From the NCBI RefSeq assembly GCF_034087045.1, contig NZ_CP139247.1, positions 930,001-994,000 on the forward strand: a DNA stretch of 64,000 nt, written 5' to 3'. The first letter of the stretch is position 1, and each line of letters starts with the position of its first letter. The translations under genes were made by a program, and so were the position numbers. Of the stretch, positions 58,560 to 64,000 are shown one piece after another. The stretch comes from Chitinophaga sancti (lineage in GTDB: Bacteria > Bacteroidota > Bacteroidia > Chitinophagales > Chitinophagaceae). The notes beneath the pieces are model-generated. The model searched no databases. It was not told the DNA's origin and worked only from the letters and a program-made list of their open reading frames with translations.

Positions 58560-58685
58560 ATAGCTTCGCTGCTGAAAGTTCACTATAAGGTCACTAAAAG
58601 GTCACTTCAATATCCCCGGGATAATGAGGTGACCTGTTGGTGATCTCTTGGTGGCCTTTTGGTGATCTGTTGGTATCGAAGCTAT
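58560..58685. repeat. 126-bp imperfect palindrome built of 11-bp tandem units
   Basis: Outer arms ATAGCTTCG (58560) and CGAAGCTAT (58677) bracket two tandem arrays. The left has three 11-bp units starting at 58576, 58587 and 58598 (AAGTTCACTAT, AAGGTCACTAA, AAGGTCACTTC). The right has five starting at 58628, 58639, 58650, 58661 and 58672 (GGTGACCTGTT, GGTGATCTCTT, GGTGGCCTTTT, GGTGATCTGTT, then a degenerate GGTATCGAAGC). The arrays are inverted copies around TATCCCCGGGATA (58611-58623). It lies upstream of the M3 peptidase gene. Confidence 0.75.
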
Positions 58686-58697
58686 AGTATAGCTTAG

Positions 58698-58730
58698 TCG
58701 AACAAGCATCGAACTAGCGTCGAACAAGAC
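58698..58730. repeat. Third 11-bp tandem array, TCGAAC units
   Basis: Three exact-length units TCGAACAAGCA, TCGAACTAGCG and TCGAACAAGAC follow each other. TCGAAGCTATA at 58676-58686 is in the same phase, 22 bp before, so the array extends into the palindrome arm. Confidence 0.7.
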
Positions 58731-58752
58731 GTGGACCTATACCAATAAAAAT

Positions 58753-58788
58753 GCCTGGCGGAAAACGCGATTGCGCTTTCCGCCAGGC
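58753..58788 (-). terminator. Terminator after the DUF5606 gene
   Basis: GCCTGGCGGAAA pairs with TTTCCGCCAGGC (inner pairs GCG/CGC too), and the minus strand continues ATTTTTATT. Confidence 0.8.
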
Positions 58789-58814
58789 AATATTTTATTC
58801 CTGAAAGGAAAATA

Positions 58815-59465
58815 CTATTCCTCGGTCTTCTTCTTCTTAGGAGCAGCCTTCTTTTTAGGTGCTTCTTCGCCTTCAGCAGCAGGAGTTTCTTCCTTCTTAG
58901 CCTTAGTTGCTTTTTTAGGTTTAGCAGCTGGTGCTTCTTCACCTTCAGCAGCAGGCGCATCGTCCTTAGCTGCAGCTTTTTTAGGCTTAGCTGCCTTTTT
59001 AGCAGGTTTTGCTGCTTCTTCTTCAACTGCTGCGGTTTCGGCAGCTACTTCTTCAGCAACTGCTTCTTCTGCCTGCTCGTCGAATCTTAGCAGGTCATTG
59101 CTTTTGAGGATGGTATACCATTTTACCATCTTCTTCATATCACTCACATACACCCTTTCTTCATCGAATTCAGGGAATACGCTTTTGAAGTAAGCTTTTA
59201 TCGCATTATTGTCAGCCTTAGCATCCACCAGGGCAGTTTTACCATCTTGCTCCTGCATAGCCTTGAATACTTCCGCCAGGTTTACGTTTTCGCCTGTGGT
59301 AAATACTTCAATGCTTTCCAGGGGGGTAAAATTATGGATGCGCGAACTCACAAAACGCGTACTCTTGTCTTCCAGAGATCTTACAATGGCACCATCCTGT
59401 TTGCTGGCGATCAACTGAAATAAACCGCCCAAACCGGTTACTGCAACTATTTCTCTATACTGCAT
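58815..59465 (-). CDS. DUF5606 domain protein with Lys/Ala/Glu-rich tail
   Basis: From the ATG at 59465 the protein is 216 residues. Residues 1-125 form the DUF5606 domain: MQYREIVAVTGLGGLFQLIASKQDGAIVRSL, STRFVSSRIHNFTPLESIEVFT and VYVSDMKKMVKWYTIL. The last 85 residues are low complexity, Lys/Ala/Glu/Pro-rich (AKPAKKAAKPKKAAAK-like), resembling histone H1-type tails, and could bind nucleic acid or be flexible. The family is restricted to Bacteroidota and its function is unknown. It has the best promoter in the window (59486-59516). The frame from TTG at 59471 adds two residues only and is disfavoured. Confidence 0.8.
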   Translation of the reverse strand: MQYREIVAVTGLGGLFQLIASKQDGAIVRSLEDKSTRFVSSRIHNFTPLESIEVFTTGENVNLAEVFKAMQEQDGKTALVDAKADNNAIKAYFKSVFPEFDEERVYVSDMKKMVKWYTILKSNDLLRFDEQAEEAVAEEVAAETAAVEEEAAKPAKKAAKPKKAAAKDDAPAAEGEEAPAAKPKKATKAKKEETPAAEGEEAPKKKAAPKKKKTEE

Positions 59466-59485
59466 GTTCAAATTTTTAAGAAGCG

Positions 59486-59516
59486 CAAATATAAAAAATC
59501 GTTTCTATCCGACAAA
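59486..59516 (-). promoter_or_regulatory. Consensus promoter of the DUF5606 gene
   Basis: On the minus strand TTTG (59513-59516), exactly 19 bp, then TATATTTG (59486-59493). This is a complete match to TTTG-N19-TAnnTTTG and is 20 bp before the ATG. Confidence 0.8.
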
Positions 59517-59619
59517 TTGATCCTCCGTATACTTTCATTTTCTTCTTAATGATCAACTTCCCTGACTATTAATATATTGAAAAATTATTTGCCATTAGCA
59601 ACTATAAATGTTGACAAAA

Positions 59620-61095
59620 TCAGGCATTTTTTCTCTTTGCCAATACCAACGGGAGCTTCCAGCGTTGCACATCTCCTTCAGGATCAAGGAGAGAAGCAAA
59701 TACGACATATATGCCAGTTGGGGCTATATTGTGTAGATCATCTGTACCATCCCAGGTAAAAAACCCTTTTGGCGGGAGTAAAAAATTGTTGCAAATGGTT
59801 TTGACTAATCTGCCCGTAGCACTATATATAAGAATATCTGCTACTGATCCGGGGCCAGTTAGTGTATAACTGATTACTGCCACATCATCCATTCCATCAT
59901 TATCGGGTGAAAACACTTCAGGGGTCAGGGTCAACTTGCGGGTCAAATCTACTGCGTTTAACTGCTGGGAATTTGCAATTCCCGGTGTCGCATATCCCAC
60001 CGTGGAGGATGCAGAATGCCAATTAGAAATTTGTTGTGTAGGTGCATTTACATCGAGTCGTTCTAACGATACACCTTTAGTATTTTTTGCTAAAGGGAAA
60101 TGCATGGCATCTGAGTAATGTAATGCATCGATGGTATCACCTTTGCTATCTATTATAAAGATGGCTCCTTTTTCATTTGTCAATGCAGGCAGCGATATTT
60201 TATAAATATATTCAGGATGCGTACAATGATATTGTCTGCACAATGCATCGGGGTCACTCGTAAATGCAGCATAACTACCAGGGGCCAATGTGCCTGAAGA
60301 AAATGTAACAGGATCAGTAAGCCCACCATTTGTTTTCTCTCTTATAATAGATAATTGTGAAAGTGACACAGGTTGTACACCATTATTATACAACTCAACA
60401 AATTCAACATCACTATCGTATAATATTTCATTGATCACTACATGTATATTTTCAGTATCTGCAGGAGCATTACCAACAATGACATTATCAAAAATATGCT
60501 TGCCTGCAAATGAAGCAATGGATTGCCGCACTACAAATCCCATCACAGTTGCAGCAGGATAAGTACTATCTGTTGCAGTTCCTTCTACTACATCATTTAC
60601 CTGTAGTGTCCATTTATATTGTTCACTACATGTAACCCGTACATTTAAAATATTAGTTGTATGGTCAGTGATACCATCTCTGCCATCTATGAGTAATACA
60701 GGTGTTTTATGCGGATCTTTCCGGTATAAACAGACTTCATCTTTCGTGTTACCTACCCTTACGAAATACCCGCTGAGCAAGGAATCCAGCAGGTCACGTT
60801 TATCTGCACATAAATATGCATCTACATAGTTTAAAGATGAAGTATTGAAGTTAAGTTGCATCCACCATTGCCAGCTATTGTCTGCAGGTAGTGTTGAAAT
60901 TGTCGACATATAGAAATTACTATTAATTTGTTCGAAGCTACTTTTTAATTGTCCATTTTGAATTATCCATGCTGAGTCGGTGCCGCGCCATCGCGTAGCA
61001 TCATTCATATCTTGATAATTAAAATATTCTTCGAATTGGGCGTGAGAAGAAAAGGCATGCAAAAGCATGCAAACACAAACAATGGAAAACCTCAT
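59620..61095 (-). CDS. Secreted lamin-tail-domain protein with FlgD-like C-terminus
   Basis: The 491-residue protein has a signal peptide (MRFSIVCVCMLLHAFSSHAQ), an N-terminal beta-rich region (about 20-220), a lamin-tail domain (about 225-350; VINEILYDSDVEFVELYNNGVQPVSLSQLSI, GTLAPGSYAAFTSDP, YSDAMHFPLAKNTKGVSLERLD) and a FlgD Ig-like C-terminal domain (LTPEVFSPDNDGMDDVAVISYTLTGPGSVADILIYSATGRLV, ending TGIYVVFASLLDPEGDVQRWKL). Such proteins are exported and may be cell-surface or extracellular. The SPDNDGMDD segment with its Ig-like fold resembles domains C-terminal in type 9 secreted proteins. The function is not known. It is alone on the minus strand, divergent from asd. Confidence 0.8.
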   Translation of the reverse strand: MRFSIVCVCMLLHAFSSHAQFEEYFNYQDMNDATRWRGTDSAWIIQNGQLKSSFEQINSNFYMSTISTLPADNSWQWWMQLNFNTSSLNYVDAYLCADKRDLLDSLLSGYFVRVGNTKDEVCLYRKDPHKTPVLLIDGRDGITDHTTNILNVRVTCSEQYKWTLQVNDVVEGTATDSTYPAATVMGFVVRQSIASFAGKHIFDNVIVGNAPADTENIHVVINEILYDSDVEFVELYNNGVQPVSLSQLSIIREKTNGGLTDPVTFSSGTLAPGSYAAFTSDPDALCRQYHCTHPEYIYKISLPALTNEKGAIFIIDSKGDTIDALHYSDAMHFPLAKNTKGVSLERLDVNAPTQQISNWHSASSTVGYATPGIANSQQLNAVDLTRKLTLTPEVFSPDNDGMDDVAVISYTLTGPGSVADILIYSATGRLVKTICNNFLLPPKGFFTWDGTDDLHNIAPTGIYVVFASLLDPEGDVQRWKLPLVLAKRKNA

Positions 61096-61160
61096 TTCTT
61101 AACAATTTACTAATGATAAGTAGTTAAAATTAGTGATTTTCTATGATTCATAGACATACA

Positions 61161-61190
61161 TTGAAAACCGATAAGGTTGTAGTAAATTCG
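61161..61190 (+). promoter_or_regulatory. Promoter of asd
   Basis: TTG (61161), 19 bp, then TAAATTCG (61183-61190, 7 of 8 to TAnnTTTG), 29 bp before the ATG at 61220. Confidence 0.5.
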
Positions 61191-61219
61191 CATCTCCAAA
61201 AAATTAAAATGTTAATACA

Positions 61220-62209
61220 ATGAAAGTTGCCGTAGTAGGAGCTACCGGACTGGTAGGCTCAAAAATGTTACAAGTGTTGGCGGAAAGAAATTTCCCGGTT
61301 ACAGAACTCATACCAGTAGCCTCTGAAAAGTCAGTAGGTAAGGAAGTAACATTTAAGGGCAAGCAGTATAAGGTAGTCAGTGCAGATACGGCAATTGCCA
61401 TGAAGCCAGCAGTAGCACTGTTTTCCGCAGGTGGTAGCACATCTACAGAGTGGGCACCTAAATTTGCCGAAGCAGGTATTACTGTTATTGACAACTCTTC
61501 TGCATGGAGAATGGATCCTACCAAAAAACTGGTAGTACCAGAGATCAATGGTAAAACACTGACTCCTGAAGATAAGATCATTGCCAATCCGAACTGTTCT
61601 ACCATACAGATGGTACTGGCATTAAACCCACTGCATGAGAAGTATAAGATCAATCGTGTAGTAGTATCTACTTATCAGTCAGTAACCGGTACTGGTGTAA
61701 AAGCAGTAGAGCAGTTAATGAATGAACGTAAAGGTGTAGAAGGACCTAAAGCTTACGCTCACCAGATAGATCTGAATGTGATTCCTCAAATCGATGTATT
61801 CCTCGAAAACGGATATACGAAAGAAGAGATGAAGATGGTGAAGGAGACTGTAAAGATCATGGGGGATAGTAACATTCGTGTCACTGCTACAACTGTTCGT
61901 ATCCCTGTAATGGGTGGACACAGTGAATCTGTGAACGTTGCATTCGATAATGAGTATGAATTGAGTGAAGTACGCAGCATTTTAGAGCATACTCCGGGTA
62001 TAATAGTAGTAGATGATCCTACAAATGCAAAATATCCGATGCCAAAAGATGCACATGAGAGAGATGAAGTGTTTGTAGGTCGTTTGCGTCGTGATGAGAC
62101 CCAGGAGAAGACTTTAAACATGTGGATTGTCGCAGACAATCTGCGTAAAGGCGCAGCTACCAATGCGGTGCAAATAGCAGAATTTTTACATGCACAGAAA
62201 TGGATCTAA
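61220..62209 (+). CDS. asd: Aspartate-semialdehyde dehydrogenase
   Basis: The 329-residue protein starts MKVAVVGATGLVGSKMLQVL (NADP-binding GATGxVG) and has VALFSAGGSTSTEWAPKFAEAG, IDNSSAWRM, VPEINGKTL, and the active-site Cys126 in NPNCSTIQM, with QSVTGTGVKAVEQL and RIPVMGGHSESVNV. It reduces aspartyl phosphate to the semialdehyde for lysine/diaminopimelate, threonine and methionine synthesis in the cytosol. It is a single-gene unit with its own promoter and terminator. Length and motifs are standard for the family. Confidence 0.96.
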   Translation: MKVAVVGATGLVGSKMLQVLAERNFPVTELIPVASEKSVGKEVTFKGKQYKVVSADTAIAMKPAVALFSAGGSTSTEWAPKFAEAGITVIDNSSAWRMDPTKKLVVPEINGKTLTPEDKIIANPNCSTIQMVLALNPLHEKYKINRVVVSTYQSVTGTGVKAVEQLMNERKGVEGPKAYAHQIDLNVIPQIDVFLENGYTKEEMKMVKETVKIMGDSNIRVTATTVRIPVMGGHSESVNVAFDNEYELSEVRSILEHTPGIIVVDDPTNAKYPMPKDAHERDEVFVGRLRRDETQEKTLNMWIVADNLRKGAATNAVQIAEFLHAQKWI

Positions 62210-62231
62210 TTAATCCATCCGTGATATTCGC

Positions 62232-62247
62232 TAACGTATATACGTTA
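62232..62247. repeat. 16-bp perfect palindrome after asd
   Basis: TAACGTATATACGTTA is fully self-complementary, 22 bp past the asd stop. It may be an operator-like site or a cruciform; there is no nearby promoter evidence. Confidence 0.3.
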
Positions 62248-62262
62248 TAACATAAACTATTG

Positions 62263-62292
62263 AGAGCAAGTGACCTATCACTTGCTCTTTTT
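62263..62292 (+). terminator. Terminator after asd
   Basis: AGAGCAAGTGA pairs with TCACTTGCTCT around a CCTA loop and is followed by TTTT. Confidence 0.8.
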
Positions 62293-62497
62293 GTATCAAT
62301 TAGTATTATTCTGATGAGAAATTTGTATCACTACAACAAAAATTACACAGAAGTAGTATTGATTAATGAAGGATAAAATTCAATTTTGGTACTAATAATC
62401 CTATGCCAACTTACTTCTGCCAAAAAAGTTCAAACTTAAAGAAAGTAAGGTGCTGACAGAACTAAAATTCACAAATCCGTAAACACCCTTAAGTCCT

Positions 62498-62749
62498 ATG
62501 AAAACCAACGCCAATCGTGAGCTTTTATTGATGCACAAATTTACTGAGGAGTGGAGCAACAACTTTTCTTCACAGGTATCACGCATCATGAACATTGTGG
62601 ATCAACACGATACACTGGATGGCATTATCCCAATCATTGAGGTAGCCAACGTGTATAACCAACGTTTTGCGCATACTAAAACAGACAAAGAAAACCTGTT
62701 GAAGAATCGCAAGGCAAGGCCATTTGAGTTCCTGATCCACAAAAACTAG
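62498..62749 (+). CDS. Hypothetical protein, 83 aa
   Basis: This small, basic protein has no signal peptide or membrane helix: it starts MKTNANRELLLMHKFTEEW and includes SRIMNIVDQHDTLDGIIPIIEVANVYNQRFAHTKTDKENLLKNRKARPFEF. It is predicted mainly helical. I do not recognise a family. The reading frame has an ATG start and a codon pattern similar to neighbours, and no overlapping frame competes, so it is probably real. No TAnnTTTG box is evident directly upstream. An apparent terminator lies about 155 bp past its stop (62905-62928). Confidence 0.55.
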   Translation: MKTNANRELLLMHKFTEEWSNNFSSQVSRIMNIVDQHDTLDGIIPIIEVANVYNQRFAHTKTDKENLLKNRKARPFEFLIHKN

Positions 62750-62904
62750 CCAGCAAAGTATTCGTCCCGTATTTATCTGTTGGCCGTATTAACATGTGTA
62801 TATGTCAGGTATACATATCCGGCAGATAGGACTACAGACGAGTCTATTTTGTGGTGGAGATTGTCTAAGAAATCGAAGAGTTTATTGTAGAAGAACGTTA
62901 ATTG

Positions 62905-62941
62905 CCTGTGCCTCAAGTCTTGCACAGGGTTAGAATTTTTT
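62905..62941 (+). terminator. Plus-strand terminator downstream of the 83-aa gene
   Basis: CCTGTGC pairs with GCACAGG around a 10-nt loop, followed by GTTAGAATTTTTTG. Confidence 0.6.
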
Positions 62942-62974
62942 GTCCTACTGAAGACGGTGTTGAAAACGGAAAAA

Positions 62975-63044
62975 GGGCTGACTAAAAAGCCTATAAAGAG
63001 TCATTGCACTACAAGTGCAGCAACCATAGCTTTTTAGTCAGCCC
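62975..63044 (-). terminator. Long-stem hairpin, terminator of the DUF2461 gene
   Basis: 16-bp outer arms, GGGCTGACTAAAAAGC and its complement (63029-63044), enclose an inner TGCACT-ACA-AGTGCA hairpin. On the minus strand TTTTTCCGTTTTC follows. It lies 24 bp past the DUF2461 stop. Confidence 0.65.
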
Positions 63045-63068
63045 GGAGATTGGGTTAAGATGGAACCA

Positions 63069-63734
63069 TTATTCCAGGTCCAGTGCCCGATCCATGAATT
63101 TTACAAAAGGCTGCATGACAGCAAAGATTTTCAGAATTTCTCTAACAAGTGCAGGCTGTAAGGCAGCATCGTCCGAGATGTGGTGCCATACTGTGAAGCT
63201 TTTTAGTTTCAGGTAAGCTATGGCCGGATTGTCCGGCTGGTATCCCTGCGGCGCAGTTTTGAGTGCTTCTCCCTCTATTTTACCAAAGTAGCGGATGAAA
63301 TCCTTATTGGATATAATCTGCTGGAATTCCTCAAAATTGTAGTCTATTTCCTGTCTTACTTTCTTTAATACGGATGCTTCAGGCATCCAGAGGCCACCGC
63401 CTGCAAAGCTATTTCCACCTGGTTCCAGGTGGAAATAATAGCCCGGACGAGGTGTTTTGCGACCACCGGGAGCAAAGGCAGCGCCCATATTCGTCTTGTA
63501 AGGTGTCTTGTCTTTTGAGAACCTTACATCTTTGTAAATACGGAATGTACAGTCCTTTACCTGTAGTCCGATCAGTGCAGGATCCTGTTTGCACAGGCCA
63601 TCCAGTATCTGCTGTACTACACTATCAAAGTCGGATTTGGCCTGTTGATAGTCCCCTTTATGGTCATCGAACCATGGCTTATTGTTATTCTTGCTCAGTG
63701 ATTTCAAAAATTTCAACGTGGTGGGCTGTAACAT
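63069..63734 (-). CDS. DUF2461 domain protein
   Basis: The 221-residue protein reads MLQPTTLKFLKSLSKNNNKPWFDDHKGDYQQAKSDF, then DCTFRIYKDVRFSKDKTPYKTNMGAAFAPGGRKTPRPGYYFHLEPGGNSFAGGGLWMP, the hallmark of DUF2461 (TIGR02453) proteins. These are cytosolic proteins found in bacteria and fungi with unproven function. The conserved RxYxDxRFSKDKTPYK stretch is present in full. It is followed by a long hairpin. The upstream gene (63770-64000, cut by the edge) is on the same strand 35 bp away. Confidence 0.9.
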   Translation of the reverse strand: MLQPTTLKFLKSLSKNNNKPWFDDHKGDYQQAKSDFDSVVQQILDGLCKQDPALIGLQVKDCTFRIYKDVRFSKDKTPYKTNMGAAFAPGGRKTPRPGYYFHLEPGGNSFAGGGLWMPEASVLKKVRQEIDYNFEEFQQIISNKDFIRYFGKIEGEALKTAPQGYQPDNPAIAYLKLKSFTVWHHISDDAALQPALVREILKIFAVMQPFVKFMDRALDLE

Positions 63735-63769
63735 GCATCAGAATTTGTACACAAAATATAAAATAGCTT

Positions 63770-64000
63770 TTAGAAATGGTACGTTGCAGCCACTAAAACG
63801 TTGGGAGAGGTGCTTACAGGCGCACCGTCGTGTTTGTTGAAAATGTCTACTGATGCTTTGTCGAGTCTGAATTCAGGGATAATAGTCAGGTTGCCGACTT
63901 TATAGTTCACAGATACCGTACCTGCCATTACATGACCACCGGTAGTACCAGCAAAGGTCTTAAGGCCATCGGCATCGTCAAAGTATTCCCCCCTTAACGT
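63770..64000 (-). CDS. Outer-membrane porin, C-terminal fragment (BBP2/OmpL-like)
   Basis: The last 76 codons of a minus-strand gene are visible; its start lies past the right edge. The translation includes LRGEYFDDADGLKTFAGTTGG, VSVNYKVGNLTIIPEFRLDKAS and ends NVLVAATYHF, with a C-terminal Phe as in barrel proteins exported by the BAM machinery. The LRGEYF and PEFRLD segments fit the putative beta-barrel porin-2 type of Bacteroidota. Its substrate is unknown. The product should be an outer-membrane protein. Only the frame and C-terminal signature support the call, so confidence is moderate. Confidence 0.6.
   Translation of the reverse strand, partial: TLRGEYFDDADGLKTFAGTTGGHVMAGTVSVNYKVGNLTIIPEFRLDKASVDIFNKHDGAPVSTSPNVLVAATYHF

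Larger units (their letters stand above)
62750..63068. other. Intergenic region with several hairpins
   Basis: No gene was found in this 319-bp stretch. It has a plus-strand terminator (62905-62928), a long stem (62975-63044), and weak imperfect inverted repeats around 62775-62830 (TATCTG...CAGATA). Confidence 0.5.

Noticed and set aside
58560..58730. CRISPR array
   Set aside because: Units are 11 bp with no spacers and are arranged as an inverted repeat; no cas genes are present.
62232..62247. LytTR-type site at the TAACGTATATACGTTA palindrome
   Set aside because: It is an inverted rather than direct repeat, and no second site lies at 21-bp spacing.
1..64000. tRNA or rRNA genes
   Set aside because: No cloverleaf, CCA end or conserved rRNA stretch was recognised on either strand; a tRNAscan run would settle it.

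Overview
The window reads as a chromosomal segment of a gliding member of the Bacteroidota, most likely a Chitinophaga-like member of the Chitinophagaceae. The evidence is a gldK-gldL-gldM locus, a complete Alternative Complex III plus aa3 oxidase cluster, many families restricted to this phylum (DUF4271 next to hemD, DUF5606, DUF6263, DUF4197), very little Shine-Dalgarno sequence, and repeated matches to the phylum's promoter consensus TTTG-N19-TAnnTTTG. I see no rRNA, tRNA, CRISPR array, transposase or prophage gene; this is mostly core genome. No homology search was run, so all family names come from reading motifs.

Layout. 1-2.45 kb (minus): gliding/type 9 secretion core genes gldK, gldL and the start of gldM. 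2.9-7.9 kb (minus): a DUF255 thioredoxin-fold protein, uroporphyrinogen-III synthase, its usual DUF4271 partner, and an AraC regulator divergent from an MFS exporter (8.0-9.2 kb). 9.3-25 kb: housekeeping and metabolic genes (hemW, galM-like lipoprotein, deoxyhypusine synthase-like protein, ACP phosphodiesterase, cystathionine gamma-synthase/lyase, a fumarylacetoacetase/flavin reductase pair, universal stress protein, lysS). 25-29.8 kb: DPP IV-type peptidase, csaA, lptC and a Lon-substrate-domain protein. 29.8-32.8 kb: two tandem GT4 glycosyltransferases facing a GT2. 32.8-35.6 kb: meaB, a ClC-like channel and DUF2024. 35.4-51.7 kb (minus): the respiratory block actABCDEF, ctaC, ctaD, cyoE, two subunit III genes, subunit IV, an SCO protein, DUF420 and a small CxxC membrane protein. 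Together these encode quinol oxidation, electron transfer to oxygen, heme O synthesis and copper-centre assembly. 52-58.5 kb: purN, a small barrel protein, a TonB receptor, a second SCO with a Fur-family regulator, and an M3 peptidase. 58.5-64 kb: DUF5606, a lamin-tail protein, asd, small hypotheticals, DUF2461 and the end of an outer-membrane porin.

The most unusual signal is not a protein gene. Four copies of a tiny intergenic transcription unit (about 57-67 nt, minus strand) lie at 14.9, 27.4, 27.6 and 28.2 kb. Each has a -7 box, a 5-nt spacer, a conserved core around CATAGGATATGGTTAAA, and an intrinsic terminator. Upstream of every copy are 9-bp direct repeats on a 21-bp period, with the nearest repeat starting exactly 33 bp beyond the end of the -7 box. 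Nine-bp repeats separated by 12 bp are the binding geometry described for LytTR response regulators, so I propose a multicopy, co-regulated small-RNA family.

A second unexplained structure at 58560-58730 is a 126-bp imperfect palindrome plus a side array, built from three sets of exactly 11-bp tandem units, upstream of the M3 peptidase gene. Several start codons were moved from the longest open frame because a promoter, terminator or signal peptide excludes the longer one; these choices are stated in each entry.
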